This document shows, in pieces, positions 13,670-27,500 of a stretch of 64,000 bases of DNA. The position numbers and the translations under genes were made by a program. This DNA is from Cucumis sativus (Eukaryota > Streptophyta > Magnoliopsida > Cucurbitales > Cucurbitaceae): NCBI RefSeq assembly GCF_000004075.3, contig NC_026658.2:1736001-1800000 (forward strand). Direction: 5' to 3'. Under the pieces are notes generated by a model. It did not search any database. It worked only from the letters and a program-made list of their open reading frames with translations, and had not been told where the DNA came from. The stretch's first letter is position 1; every line of letters starts with the position of its first letter.

Positions 13670-15280
13670 CCATAAAATCAGCTTAGCAGCTTCTGCATAC
13701 GGTTGCTAAAAAGAAAAGGGTAACTACTTATCTTCATATCTAATTTTACAACAAATTTTCCCTCTGGAAGTGTAGGAAGATGAATATTGGTATCAAATAA
13801 TTTAGGCATGGTGGTTGGAAAATGTAATTCTTCTGTTGTTACAAAAAAGGATAGGTAGAGTTATGAATCACCACACCATTCTAGTTTTATTAACTGGTGA
13901 AGAAGAAGGGTATAGTTTATTATCTTTGTAGTGTATTTTGGTGTATTTAAATGGTGGAAATGTGTATATTGTGAACGGAATTATATATGATGAGATCCCA
14001 AATCAGAAATTCATGGTAGAGTAGCATTTGCTACCTGCCTAGGTAAACAGTAGCCTTTAATTTATGTTCACGTTGGTCTACTAAATCCAATTTCGATGGA
14101 TGGGAATTTAGTATTTTGTAATTTGGTTAGTGATTATGTAATTGTCAAAAATCACTTTTGATACATTTTAAAATCACTTTCTATCTGAATATTAATTTTT
14201 ATATCATTGACTCTAGTTTTGATGATAAAAGGCATTTTTAAATTTCGTTCTTTGGAAAAATTAAAGTAAAAAAAAAAATTCTTTTTTTAATCGAGTGTTT
14301 AATTTATTATTGATTTTTTTTCTTCTGAAATTTCTTGTATTTATGTTTGGGCAGACCTTTTTAAAAATATTATTTTCTTAGTCTATCCAAAAAAGAAGGG
14401 TCATTTGTGAAACTAAATTAGAGAATAAGACAAGAAACTTTCTAACAATTTACATCAATTTATACACTTTAATTCAATTCATATTATATAATCACAAGTT
14501 CATTTTCAAAAAGGCATCAAATCCTTCAAAAACCCATCAAATCCTTCCAATACTTTTGAATGATAAACTTATAATTTACCATTCTTGGAATTATGTATTG
14601 TAATTTTACACTTTTAAATATATGTCTTCTATAATAATTTGGAGTTAGAAAACTCTCTGTTTTGGTACATTTCCCAGATGACTAAATATACAAAGAATAA
14701 CGTTATTAATATTCTAACAAGTCTTCAGAAATTGGTAGAACAAATCTTTTCATTACTATTTATAAAATATTATATTTAAAGAATTTTGTACTTGTATCAA
14801 TAAAAAGATAACTCTAAACTCATAAAGAACTTCATGTAAAACCAAACACGTCAAATATAAACTCGAAATAAAACAATTTGCTCTATTCAACACCACATTT
14901 AAATTATAATTGTATCGATAACGTAACTAAATTATACACCACCATAACTAAACTAAAAAACGGGTTTAAAAAGTAAATAGAGGGATAGGGAGAGAGGAAA
15001 CTTAATTATTTTTAAAGCATTGTAGAAATATTAATGGAACTTTTTAAAGTTTAAATTATTCTCAAAATGAAAAACTAATGCTAGCATTTTAATTTTAAAG
15101 TTTTATTCCTCTATTTTTCTTAGACAAATTGCAAAAACCACTTCGTATGAAACCATTAAAAATTATTTTATAAATTCTATCCGAGTTAAAATTGAATTAT
15201 TGTAATTTGAGAAATGGAAAACACAAATAATAAAAATGGTACAGTGCTAAGATTTCATATGTTAACGATAACCTAATAAA
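13670..15280. other. Intergenic region between bHLH and eIF2A
   Basis: The first part is presumably the 3' UTR of the bHLH gene. The rest is AT-rich with no coding exon I can support. The CT-rich leader of the eIF2A gene begins near 15290. Confidence 0.5.
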
Positions 15281-15458
15281 AGAAATTTGTTTGGGGTTTT
15301 ACCGGTCTTTCTTCTTCACCTTCTCCGGCATCGGAAGGAGCGTACTCTATCTGAAGTCGGCCCTAATTTCATCATCACACTCAACCTCCATTCAATCTTC
15401 CTTCTTCTGTTACTTGTACCAATTTCATTGATCTTCAATCAATTCGTCTCCGACTCCC

Positions 15459-18400
15459 ATGGCCACCTCTCAACATCCACCACCTTTACAGATTCTTGGT
15501 AAGTTTTCTTCTAGCTCATTCATTTTTCTTTCTCTTTCAATTTTCTCATCCTTAAACTTCCTCCCAGTTCGAGGATCAGATGGTTTTTCAATTTGGAATG
15601 GACCCCCATTCATCGACAACCAACCCACCATCAACAAACTCGACAAGGTTGCTTGCACCAGTACGAAATTCAGTGAAGATGGATCCAAATTGCTGGTTAC
15701 GAAGTCTGAAACTTTGACCATTTACGAATGCCGTGGTTTTGGAGAGATCAAGTCTTTTGAAGTACCCAATTTGCTTGCGGCTGCTTTGTCACCATGTGGG
15801 ACTTATCTCCAGACATTTCAGAAATCTTCAACTCCTCAAGAAAAGAATGTTGTTCTCTGGAAGGTTGACACTGGTGGTCTTGTGTACTCTCAATTTCAGA
15901 AGAATATGACCAAAGTGTCATGGTGAGCGGTGTCTTGTATTTATGACGATTTATAGGCTTGGTCTTTTTCGTTTGTAGCTTATTATGTACTAGAGAAATT
16001 GGTTTTATATAACGTTTAGATTCCTTAGTGGGTCATTGAACCTTTGTGTTTTTTAAGATATTTATAAACTTCAAACACACTTCATCCTCCAGGCCTGCAA
16101 TTCGATTCAGCTCTGATGAAACTGTTGCCTGTCGGATGGCTACTAATGAGATACAGTTTTTTGATGCTAAAGATTTCTCTAAGGGAGTTATTCATCGGCT
16201 TAGAGTTCCAGGAGTCACTGCAATTGAACTCTCAAGGACACCTGGAACCCACATTGCAGCCTTTGTTCCCGAGTCCAAGGTTGGTCTGTTAGACGAGGTT
16301 TGCTCATGGAGATTCATAAACTCCACCATTTTAGTGGTTTGTTGTTTTGTATTTATGCAGGGGGTTCCTGCCAGTGTCCAAATCTTTGCTTGTGGAGATT
16401 CACAAACTCAACCGATTGCTCGACGAAGTTTTTTCCGTTGTTCAACGGTACAACTAAACTGGAACAATGGTTCTACTGGGCTTCTAATTGTTGTGCAAGC
16501 AGATGTAGATAAAACCAACCAGAGTTATTATGGTGAAACAAAGTTAAACTACTTGACAACCGATGGTGTTCATGAAGGACTTGTACCACTTCGTAAGCAC
16601 TAAATTCCTTTTCTTCAAATATTTGTTGCAGTACGTTCCAACACCCTAGCCAGCTATTATTGACATTAAAGTTTCCAGAGAGAAAGAACTGATTGTTAAG
16701 GACCTTGGCAGGTAAAGAAGGGCCCGTCCATGATGTGCAGTGGTCACAGAGTGGTTCAGAGTTTGCAGTAGTATATGGGTGTATCCTTATTATTGTACCA
16801 TATTGCGGAAGGTTTATCTTATCTTTCACAATTAGATTGCACATTCAAATTTAACAATCTGTATTAATAAAGAGGATAAGCATATAGTACATGATGATGG
16901 TGTACATTATAGACTAGGAGATCATTTGCCAATAGCTCCCGGCATACTATGGCCAGACTTCTTCGATTGTAGCTCCATGCTTACTATGATTAAACATTTT
17001 CACGTGCTTTACATTGTTTTTTAAGTGGAATGGCTAAATATAATGTGAAACTAATCCAACCAAATGCTAGATTAATGAATTTGGTTGTTTTCATATTCCG
17101 TTACTATATAATATATACGTTACATGAATGTACTGGATGTGTACTCTGCTTGATGGTTCCTTCAACACTATAAATCTATGCATAACTCCTTTTAAATCCA
17201 ATTATGGGTTTGTAAAGATCTTCAACATTTTTCCAAGAGCAAAAGAATATGTACAAAGAAAAGTTAATGTTCGGTAGAACATCTTGTTGACTGTTGTACC
17301 TTGGGATAATTCAATAATTAATAATTTTTAGAGGCATATACTCTCTCTTGAGCTCGGATGTTTAAATCTCCACCTCAATAATGCTGTACTCCAGCAATTA
17401 TGATAAATGACATCTAAATGTCCTTATTCTTGTACTTTGCTTCTGCTAGCTGTGTTTTCTCTTTGCCTTGCACTTGTTCCTTGACAAAAAAAAAGTTATG
17501 CCTGCAAGAGCAACGGTGTTTGACAAGAAGTGCAAGCCTCTTCTTGAGCTTGGAGAAGGTCCCTACAACACTGTACGATGGAACCCGAAGGGGAAATGTA
17601 TGTTTTCTGCTTTCATCTTTGGGATATCTACCTATGCTTTCTCTTCTCCATTTTCTTTAGCTTTTTCCCCATCTTGTTTTTCTTTTCTCTTCTTTTCTTT
17701 TCTTTTCTTCTCCTCTTTTCTTTCTTTCAAGGGAGGAACTACTATGGTGTCATTAGTGTTATTTTGTGACCTTAATTCTCTGGCCTGCAGTTCTATGTTT
17801 GGCTGGCTTCGGTAATCTGCCTGGTGACATGGTATTCTCTCTGTTTCATATATTTATTATGTGTCGTGTTCTCTGTTTTGCATAAAATATGGGCAGAAGT
17901 TTCTTGTTATTGTTTATGGCATGTTTCTCTTCAGAGTACTAACTTGATAAATTTCAAGAACTTTCCAAATTCGTTAAACATTGTACATCTGTATAAGCAA
18001 TGGTCCAACCCCTATTATATTGATTATCACCGGTCAAGACTTGCGCTCATTATAGTATTATGCTCTTGCCTTTTCTTGTCTTCCCATGATTGAAGGAATG
18101 ATATTCATATTTTATTTTCACATTTACAATTTCTTCTGCTTGCAATCATCTTTAACAGGCATTTTGGGACTACAAGGAGAAAAAACAACTTGGAAGAACA
18201 AAAGCTGAATGCTCCGTTACTAGCGAATGGTCCCCAGATGGGCAGTTTTTCATGACTGCCACAACGGCTCCAAGACTTCAAGTTGACAATGGGTAAACAC
18301 TTTTGTACTATGTACAAAGATGGTGCTTGTAACCTAAATAATGTGAAAAGAGACTAAAAACTAATGTTGCTCAAGGCTTAAGGCCTAAGGGGGTATCAAG

Positions 18401-19308
18401 TTGTGTTATGTACTTTAAGCACGTTCATTTTTTCTGATGCATTCAAATTTCCACCTGTATAATATTCTTGGTTTCCCAATCGGCGGACAGGAGGATTTTG
18501 GTCAGCTATAAATAAGTTGATATCATTGTTTTCCTTGTATAGGATAAAAATTTTCCATTACAATGGAGCTTTATACTTCAAGAAAATGTTTGACAAGTTG
18601 TTCCAGGTAAGAGCTGTTCACCTTTCATTTTAAAAGATGTTTAACATGACTACTTCTCGCTCTTTTCCTCATGCAAACATTTTGTGCAGGCCGATTGGAA
18701 GCCAGAGTCTTCAGATAAGTTTGGTGAAATCGATCTACTAGTTAAGTCTGTAGAATCGCTAAATGTTGATCAAAAGAAAACACAAGGTTCCATCACATAA
18801 CTGTTATCTTATGTCTATATGCTTCTGTATTTATCCAGTTTAATTGAGCAATTAGATTGTCCTAAATCCAGGTCAAGGGTCAAAAGTCTCACAAACATCG
18901 CAGAAAACCGCACCTTCGAACCCACCTGTTCAGAAGCCTGCGGCTTATAGGCCTCCACATGCGAAAAATGCTGCTGCTATTCAGGCAGAGGTATTGATTT
19001 TCAAGTTCCTCTCCCTTTCCATCTAAGTGAGGCCATTATGGTTTTTATATTTGAAGATTTCCAATTCAAGTTCTTATAAGCTAAGCTTTTTTGTAATGCA
19101 GTTGCTTGGAGAAGGCCCTAAAGAGTAAGTCCATTAATTATAGGCGTGTCATTTATCATACTCTTAACAGGCTAAATTCTGGGATTAACCGAATATATGA
19201 GTTAAATGCAGAACACTGAGTAAGAACGCCATGCGGAACAAGAAGAAAAGGGAGAAACAAAAGGAGAAGAAGGCAGGGGAAGCTGCTTCATCAGCCAATG
19301 ATGTGTGA
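15459..19308 (+). CDS. EIF2A: Eukaryotic translation initiation factor 2A (eIF2A)
   Basis: Thirteen coding exons chain without a frame break: 15459-15498, 15568-15922, 16093-16279, 16361-16592, 16712-16780, 17496-17597, 17791-17831, 18159-18292, 18543-18606, 18690-18786, 18872-18990, 19102-19124 and 19212-19308, giving 519 aa. eIF2A is a monomeric factor with a WD-type beta-propeller that can deliver initiator tRNA to the 40S subunit in a GTP-independent way; it acts in the cytosol. Hallmarks are GSDGFSIWNG near the N-terminus, IRFSSDE, VHDVQWSQSGSEFAVVYGFMPA, NTVRWNPKGK, GDMAFWDYK, TSEWSPDGQFFMTATTAPR and ADNGIKIF-like repeats. The C-terminus has RPPHAKNAAA, then a Lys-rich segment (KNAMRNKKKREKQKEKK). 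The start is the first ATG after a CT-rich leader. The 16780/17496 junction needs a U12-type intron to keep the family-typical GFMPA. Confidence 0.93.
16781..17495 (+). other. U12-type (minor spliceosome) intron in eIF2A
   Basis: The intron starts GTATCCTTAT, matching the U12 donor consensus (A/G)TATCCTT. TTCCTTGAC at 17477-17485 matches the U12 branch site TTCCTTRAC, and its branch A (17484) is 11 nt from the end of the intron, within the usual narrow window. The acceptor is preceded by a run of A (AAAAAAAAAG) with no polypyrimidine tract, which fits the minor spliceosome and not the major one. Splicing here restores the conserved Gly-Phe-Met-Pro-Ala of the family. Confidence 0.8.
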
Positions 19309-20685
19309 GGTATGCAGTATACAACATAGAATTCAGATGTTTCCATGTTCGCTTCTAGCATTTGCTCCAGGAGCTTTTGAATTTGAAGCTGAGAGCTTTC
19401 TCAACAACGGATTCAAGTGAAATATTAACTGCCAAGGGAGACAATAGGTAGGTTCAATCCTTCAAGAATTTTGAGAAAAATGTTAAATGTAACACAAGGC
19501 TTAAGAGTCTCTTGAGTACCAAGTTATTATTGGTCTTATCTTTATGGTTTTATAAACCTTAAAAAGGTGAACCATCCTTAGCTGCAGTTATCATGTTCTT
19601 GGATTATTTTCATTATGATTCGAAGTTTCAACGCCAAACTGACCAAAATCAGATCAAGCCAATATGATTGGAACCAAGAAAATTAAACAAATTGAACCAG
19701 CTATCATTTGCTGTATGCTTCAGAAATTGAGCTGAATACATGTAGTATATATAAACCAATTGAATCAAGTTTCTTTGATTTTTTTTCTTTTCCTATTTCG
19801 GCATGCTTGCTCAAAATACTTGTGGTTGTGAAATGCTTCTGATTATGACTGTCTTTAGTCCTGTTAAACTTTAGGACATCGTTCTTTGTGTCACCTAATC
19901 CTCTCTCCTTTTGCATTGGTCTTATTAAAGTCTTAAGCTCGTAAGATATTATAGAAATAATTCACAAGTAGTAGTTGAGAAGCATCATGAAAATTATATT
20001 TGAGCCAATCAAACACATGATTGAAATTAGAAAACAATTAAGTGAGAAGGAAAGGGGTATAATACGAAGTTATGTTGTACAATTCTTTCCCTTTACTTCA
20101 TTTTATAAATGAATTTCACATTTCAGTTTCATCAACATTTCATCATCGATATATCATCCAATCTGATACTCTATTAGATTACTATATTTACGTGATGAAC
20201 AGAGCCAAGGTCAGTGACAATATCTCGTCATCCAAAGCTAAAAAGAATGTTGTATTCAAAGTAATCTATTCACAATTCAACTAGTTAATAGATTGATATA
20301 CACCGTCAACAAACTAAGTCAAGAAGTTCAAATCGAGAACAACAAAAATGTAATCTTGGGGTGTTCTCGTCTGATGAATATTTCAATTCTTGTTGGCAGC
20401 TTTGAATGTTTAGAATTAGAAGTTACCAATTCAAATTAGAACCCCATTCTGTTTCATATATCCTTCAAGACGAACAAAATGTTTTTATCCAAAACCTTCC
20501 GGAAGTGTTCAGAGAACCGGGGAAATAATAACTACCTCAAAAGTTACATAAGGACTTGCTACAAACAACAAAAACTCAAGCAATTCTATAAAGAAGTTTG
20601 GTTTCAACATCTTATTATTGATGGAAGAAACATTCTCTAAATGAAATCAAGCTCTTCAGGAATGATTAAATTATCCATCCAGCCC
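19309..20685. other. Convergent intergenic region between eIF2A and mL43
   Basis: Both flanking genes end here, so the ends should be 3' UTRs. Between them I see no exon or recognised element, only AT-rich unique-looking sequence. Confidence 0.5.
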
Positions 20686-22974
20686 TCAAAATCTTACATC
20701 AGTGTTCCAGGTACCTTGCACACTGGGATTTTTGGTTACATGTCTTGTTCTCAGTTTTACGACCTTTCGTCCCAGTGAATTCCTTAGCCTCATTGCACAT
20801 GAATGAATTTCTTCTGGATCCATGTTCTTCACACATACCACTCGGTTGTTATTGCTTCCTGTGAAAGATAAAGAATCCGGGTAAAAACCAAACGTAAAAC
20901 GCTTTGTAAATTATTATTACTATGAACAACCAAAAGTTGAGAGGGAAAGGGAATTACTGAAGAATCCCTTCAAGTGTGGATGCTGGCCACGAATGAGCTC
21001 AGTAACTACTTCTAGCTGAGGATTTTTCTCCTTAAAAGCTGGCATCTGCGACTCCATAAATGCTCTGCAAATTCAATGATGACATACAAATCATTCAGGA
21101 AAATGTGTTTCACTATCAAAGCTACACGAGGACTAGCAATAACCGAGTGGCGAGTATATTCTATATCAAGAAAAATGTTCAGGCCGCTTGTGCGGTTTTG
21201 ATCCATATGATAGTAGCAAGACGATTTGAAGCACTGATAAGTTGACCGGTGATTTATGACTGGCCTAAAAACCGGGTCTCATCCAGCGAAAGGGCGGGCA
21301 GAGAAGGCTTGGCTTTATATCACAGGAAAGGGATGAAGGAAAGTTTCTATTTTTATTTTTTTTAGAAGAAACCAAACTTTCATTGAAATAGATAAAAGGA
21401 TATAGAAGAGCAAACAAAAAACAAGCTCAAGAACAAGAAGAAAAGGGAAAAAAACCCAGTTACAAAGTCAAAATCCAAAAGAATAAAGCTGAAGAAACCA
21501 GGCACAAAGGGGTCTCTCATTCACCTAGAAATCGTCCCAAAAGTTTGTGTTCGACCATCCCCAATGGAACACTGAATGAACTGAGAGAACATAAGAAATC
21601 CCAACGCAATAGCAGACCCGAAATTCTTACAATAACCCTTCAACTCAATGCCTGAGACCCAGTAAAAACGGTGAGGTGCTAAGAAAGACGTACTATATAG
21701 AAGTTCTACTAAACACATTGAATCAAGATTAATCTTCCCCCTCCAGAGAAAAAACTTATTTCCACGATGACAACAATTTCTCTGTACTTTCCCCACCAAT
21801 GGTTCCAGAAACACACGGATCTCGAGACATCTCCCAAAGGAGGACCAAGGAAAGGATTCAAGAAGCTGACTGACTTCACACCCCACCAAAGAGGCCCAGG
21901 AAGTCAACTTGGCAAGCCTCCACTCAAAACATGGAACTTTTCACATGTTTGATTATTAGGCTTCAAAGATGAACATAAATTAAAAAATCAGAGATTCCTA
22001 AAGGAATTCTCATTCCCTGGGCAGATAAATGCACTTTATCAGAACCTACATAGCTATGACGCAAGCGCTAGTAGACATGTATCTATTTGATATATATGCA
22101 AGATTGAGGATATGATTTGCATAGGTCTGCTATCTATTCTATAGTTTTCCCAACAACACACTCAAAAGAACATAACTTGGAATAAGTGAATCCAAGCATA
22201 CATGCGACAACTGACAAGAGACCTCCTATGGAGGCTGTACAATTTGATACTAAACTGATGTGTGAGAAAAAATCTTTCCAGTTTGCTTCCACAAAAGCAA
22301 CTTATACAGTATAATCTATATAATATCTACGCTGTTGGTTATTAAGAATCAAGTCAAGCAATATAAATTAAACTTAGGCTTAAACTTAGAAACCAGAACG
22401 TGTTACATTAGAGAGAATAAACATAAGTTAAACTACAATTCCAATTGATATGGTGTTTTGATTCTGATTTTGAGCCTATTATTTTAAAGAACCATATGGT
22501 GTGGTTCAATTTCCTCAAACATCACTAGCATTACTAAACATTGACAATTATTTTAAAGAGATGACACGCGGACATTCCATGTTTGGGTTAGGTAAAAGAA
22601 AAGATAAGGTCATTTTGTAAGCTTGGTAGGCATAGAGGGGACGGTCTGTGAAAAAAAAGGATGTGCCTCGCCACACTTCAAGAACCCTTCTGAATAACTC
22701 ATTTCTAAAAGCAAGACATTTCCAATATCTCCTACTTCTACCCAACTCAATACTCATTAAGATGAGTAAGGTAATTATGCTGGAAAATGGACATACGAAG
22801 ACTTCCAGATTAAAACTTAAACTTCCATCAGTTAAAAACCGAATTCTCAGTATTGAAGTAATCTAATAGGCAATAGTTTAGCAATCCAACAAACCTGATG
22901 CCTCTGCTGCTTCCTCCCCAATCACAATAGCTGACAACCAACTTCTTAAGCTGCCAAACACCTCGCAAAGCCAT
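20686..22974 (-). CDS. Mitochondrial large-subunit ribosomal protein mL43 (L51/S25/CI-B8 family)
   Basis: Minus-strand coding exons: 22974-22895, 21064-20958 and 20858-20686, in frame, encoding 119 aa. The protein belongs to the L51/S25/CI-B8 thioredoxin-like family (yeast MRPL51, human MRPL43), a structural part of the mitochondrial 54S/39S subunit. Visible landmarks: MALRGVWQLKKLVVSY at the start, DWGGSSRGIRAFM, the central KNPQLEVVTELIRGQHP, NNRVVCVKNMDPEEI, and the basic RNSLGRKVVKLRTRHVTK before SVQGTW. Length fits plant homologues. The start codon lies 3 nt after an acceptor (TTTTTGCAG), implying a 5'-UTR intron. A GTGAG donor at 23330 would leave a non-coding first exon at about 23331-23450. 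Intron 2 (21065-22894) carries a retroposon remnant. DPH2 is head-to-head upstream. Confidence 0.93.
21345..21960 (-). mobile_element. Retroposon (LINE-like) 3'-end remnant in mL43 intron
   Basis: Read on the minus strand this ends with TTTCAATGAAAGTTTGGTTT, then TCTTCT and an A-rich tail near 21350-21365. This is the usual plant non-LTR retroelement or retroposed-transcript tail: a degenerate AATAAA-like signal about 20 nt before poly(A). Upstream, a frame stays open for about 128 codons (21907-21521), but I recognise no reverse transcriptase or RNase H motif in it. The 5' boundary is unclear and no target-site duplication was identified. Confidence 0.45.
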
Positions 22975-23449
22975 ATTCTGCAAAAAGTTTGGAAAACCAT
23001 CTATAATGCCTGGCTAGTTCATAAGCAAAGGCTCACCCCCTACTATGCTCTAGTTCATAGGTATTGATAGTTTCTAATATATTCAAGAAGAAAGCCTAAT
23101 TATTTCCTCTTTAATTATTATTATTATTTTGTATCTTGTAAGGTATACATTCTTAGTTTTCATGCTGACTAGTTGATCATTGTATGCAAAAGAAATCAAC
23201 AAAAACAAAAGTTGTTCTTGATTTTCTTCTCCGTGGGTGAACATAATAAACCAACATAACCCGAAGAAACAAAAATTAAAAAAATAAAACCTTGGGATCT
23301 GAAAAACGAGCGGCAGTTGAGTGATCTCACCAACGGCGAGGGTAAGGGTACGACCACTGTGTTTCTGAGTAGAAAAAATAAATAGCGACAAGTAGCTCTG
23401 ATTACTGAAAGTGACGAGAGAGTGTGATATAGGGCGGCGGCGATTTCGC

Positions 23450-24587
23450 CGGCAGGGTGAAAGGGCGGGGGTCAGGAAATGCGTGCAGGGGTAGGGGGTT
23501 GGTTATAGGGAAGAAGACCGGAGGGGGTGGCTGAGACTCAACGAGGGTTTAGAAGAACCAAAAAAATGACTAAATTACACAAATACCCTTAAACTTTGTA
23601 AGATTGTCTCAAAAATTAACCCAATCATAAATGAAAATCGTTTGTATTTTCCTAATTTTCAAAATCAGATGAAAAAAAATGAAAATTATTTCAAAACTTA
23701 GGATAAAATCTTGTATTTTTTTTATTTCTTCGTTGTGCTATTTTAGAAAACAATCCTAACAAAAAATATCAAAATAGAATGTTTATATATTTATATAAAT
23801 TATAAATATATCCTTAAACTTAAAAAAATAGTTAAAAAATACATTAAAAACTTTAATTAGTATGTTAAAAATGTACCTACCTTCTGTGATATGCAAAGCT
23901 TAGTTGAAGTGTACTAAAATTGGTTCGAATTCTCACAAGTATAAAATAAAAATCATTTTAAAGATGCAAAATGAAACCATCCAATTTTGTTTAAAGATGT
24001 GAAATGTCACCTGTTGATGTATGATTTTGCCTTTTCTTCTATCATCTCTTGCACGTCTTTCTTCGAGCAACTCCAACATAATCAACTCAAATGAAGAGTA
24101 AGGGAGTGTGCAAGAGAGAGTAACAAAATTGATGCAAAAATTGGACCAAAAAGAAAAAAACCCATAGACTATATATATATAAATATAAAATGTTTGTATT
24201 CTTTTGTTTTACAAATGCGAAGCAATGGATTCGTTTGAAAGTTTTCGTATATTTTAAAAAGAATTATTAATTAAGTAGTGAAAGTATATAATTTGTAAGG
24301 TTTACAAATTCATTCAAATGTGAAAAGAAAAAAACAAAATCTATGGATATTTGTATATTTTGCCCTAAAATTAAAATTTAAAAATGAAAATTTTGAAGGT
24401 TTTGGTTTTTTCTTATAATTTGAAAACAAAGACTAAATTCTACAAAAAACAAAAAACAAAAAAAGAGAGGCCGAGCCGAGAATGAACGCTGCCATGAAAT
24501 CTTAACTCTTTCCCCTGTTCTTCCCTCTCTTGTGATCACCGCCTCCTCAGCACCATATTCCTCTGTATACTTCTTCTTTTCGTTGCC
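23450..24587. promoter_or_regulatory. Shared intergenic promoter region of mL43 and DPH2
   Basis: This divergent spacer of about 1.1 kb must contain both promoters. The mL43 side (23400-23530) is unusually GC-rich, with GGCGGCGGCGATTTCGCCGG-type sequence, probably its 5' UTR/TSS region. The middle is AT-rich. The DPH2 side, about 24470-24587, looks like a leader with CT-rich stretches. A tRNA-like A/B-box pair lies at 23897-23932. Confidence 0.45.
23889..23940 (+). repeat. Possible SINE/tRNA-like remnant
   Basis: AGCTTAGTTGAAGT (23897-23910) resembles a pol III A box, and GGTTCGAATTC (23922-23932) is a near-perfect B box. The distance is rather short and no cloverleaf can be drawn, so this is at best a decayed SINE head and not a tRNA gene. 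Confidence 0.25.
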
Positions 24588-27500
24588 ATGGAGTTTGAAT
24601 CCTACTACGAAATTTCCCGCACCGCCGACTTCATTCACACCCGCAACTTCACCCGAGTTGCATTGCAGGTGAAATTCCCCAAATACTTCAGGATGAAACC
24701 ATTCTTCTCACTTCTATCTCTGCTCATTATTAACCAATGACAGAAAGTTTTGTTTCTGCGTTCTTCGACATCTTCATGTTTGAGTTTGATTCATATCAAG
24801 TGCTTACTCATATTCGGTTTTTGTGTATGTATAAATATTGCTAGTTCATGGGATTCTTTTCATTTCTGGTTATTTTTCTCTTTTTATATATTTCTTATTT
24901 AAAAATTGAATTTGGGTTTCTTTCCTTTTGGTGTATGGGTGTTCATATTCTTTTGAGCATACTTTTAAGCTAGGCCCTTGTTTTTTAACTCTCTGAACTT
25001 TAGTTCTGACGTTTTTTTCCACTCTTTTTCTTTGTTTTCTTTTGAGAATTTTAGTTCCCTGATGAGCTCTTGAAGGATTCAACTAGAGTGGTGAGGGCTT
25101 TGAAGGATAGGCTTCGTGTGCTTGATGAATCTGATACAAATCATAGTGATAGCAAAAGTGAGGTTAGGTTGTTCGTAATGGCTGATACTACTTATGGTAG
25201 TTGTTGTGTTGATGAGGTTGGAGCAGCTCATGCTAATGCTGATTGTGTTATACACTATGGACATACCTGTCTGAGCCCGTGAGTACCAATCTACTCTGGC
25301 ATGATGCTTTCTACTCAAGGTTTTTTTTTTCTTTTTCTTTTCACCTTGGAGTCTCCATAGAAATCAGCATCCTAAGTATTGTATCGTTTTTGCAAATTTG
25401 TGCTATTTTTGCATTATTGAGTGAGAAATTACAGCTAAAGAAGTTTGTAATGAACCCTTGGGAAGTGGAGTGTAGATGTACTATGCTTCATAATTTATAT
25501 TTAGTGGTTGGTGCATATGCATATGAAATTAGTCTTTGCATTATCAGCAGAATGCTTCAAAAGTCTGAAATATAATTCGACTGGTGTAAAAAAAATTATA
25601 AATTTCCTGCCATACTATTGGCCGTGGCTGTAGCATCACTAAATGAAGTATTTATGTTATCAATCATCTCGTAAGAGACATCTACATGGTTATGCTAACC
25701 TTTATTGAGCATTCACCATTTCTTGTGATTGAGCAAATGAGGTTCCTAGTTGGATCACCCCTAAGTTGGATCCGACTCCGACCGACCAATGATCACCCTT
25801 AAGTTGGATGCGTCTCTACCAAGACGTTTTATATGTTTGACATTCCTCATCATTTGGATTTTTGGATTTTAGTTTTTTTCTTGAATGCTTTTTACTTATT
25901 CTTCCTTGTTCAGTGTTCTTAGTTGATTTCTTAATTTGAATATTAATATTTACATCCCTTCTGAAAGATTGGTAGATCAAGTGATAGATAGTAATGGTGT
26001 AACCTTTTGTCACATTACAAGTAGTCTTACAAATCACCTTCTCTGGTGTCTTTCAGGACAACAACACTTCCAGCACTTTTTGTTTTTGGAAAGGATTCAA
26101 TCGATGTACCCACTTGTGCCAAAACTTTATCCCAGTACAGTTTGTCCAGTGGAAAGCCTGTTTTGGTATGCATTCGTATTCTGTGATCAATATACTTCTT
26201 TTTGTTTGTTTGTTTTTTAAGAATAACATTACAACATCCATTACCAAGAACAAAGGAACAATAACAAAAAAAAAAAAAAAAAAACCAAGTAAAAAACATA
26301 GGCTCTACTCCTAGCACCCAAAACAGGAAAACTCCCATAAGCTCAAGATCTCCAGTTATTTACAATAAGAAAAGGCATGTAAACAAAAAAATCCCCCCTC
26401 GTTGTCCATCATAATCATATTCCTCAAGTTGCCTTTTGGCATTCTAGTCTTTTTCTTATTCACAATTTGATCATATACAGGATTCAGCATGATGGCCAAT
26501 AAGATTTACCGTCAATCATTTGAATTTTAAAGTACTATAGTGATTTGAATATGCCACCTGCACGGATTTACTTAATGGTGTGCCTGCAAATTGTATATAA
26601 TTGAATATGATTCCATATTATCTTATTAGAAAAAGATATATGATTCCATATTATGCCCAGTAATGGTCTCAGATTCATGGAAATCAAATTACTAGATACT
26701 CTTCTTTATTGTTTGTTTGTATATTTATATCAGTATTTACATATCGATTATCAAACATACAAATAAAAAAAGTTGAATTGTAGGAATTCTCTTATATGAA
26801 AACGTGAAACTATTCACCTCTGTTTAATAAAAAATTATTATTCTAATTGTTTCTCAAGAAAACAAAGCTAGTAATTTGTTATATCACAACTCCGTCGGAT
26901 TATTTACTCCAACTAAGGTTGCATTTGTTTTCTTTTCTTTTTGTTGTTTCTGTATGTTTCACTTTGAAGCTTGTACTCCAGAATGTAGTGACAATGTAAC
27001 ATCAAGATGTTTTTATAGGAGTGTGAAAGCTTATCTAACTTCTTCAACAGGTTCTTTTCGGGCTGGAATATGCACATTCAATGCTTGATATTAAACAGAG
27101 ACTATTAGATTCATTCCAGACAAGCAGTTTGGGATCAGAATTGGAAGTTCATTTTGCAGATGTTAAATGTTCAAGTTTGGATCCATCCCCACATCATGAA
27201 AATGTTGTCAAAGGTGGGGAACAAGCTTCCAATGCTGAAAGTGGGAGTTCTGAGAGCATAGCTGGAGCTAGGCATCACATTGGAGGCTTGTTTTGGGAGT
27301 TACCTAAAGAGCGAAGAGTGAAAGACTGCTCACTTTTCTGGATAGGTTCTGAAAATTCAGCCTTTGCCAATGTGGTTCTAACATTTAATGGCTGTGAGAT
27401 AGGTGCGTGGATTATAATGATCTGCATTGAGTTTATCTTATTAGCTATGATGCTGAATATTATTCTGTTGCTATTTCTTCTTCTGACCACATGTTCTCAA

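Noticed and set aside
23083..23391. 102-codon minus-strand frame upstream of mL43
   Set aside because: It reads across the likely mL43 5'-UTR exon and its intron; the peptide has no family features.
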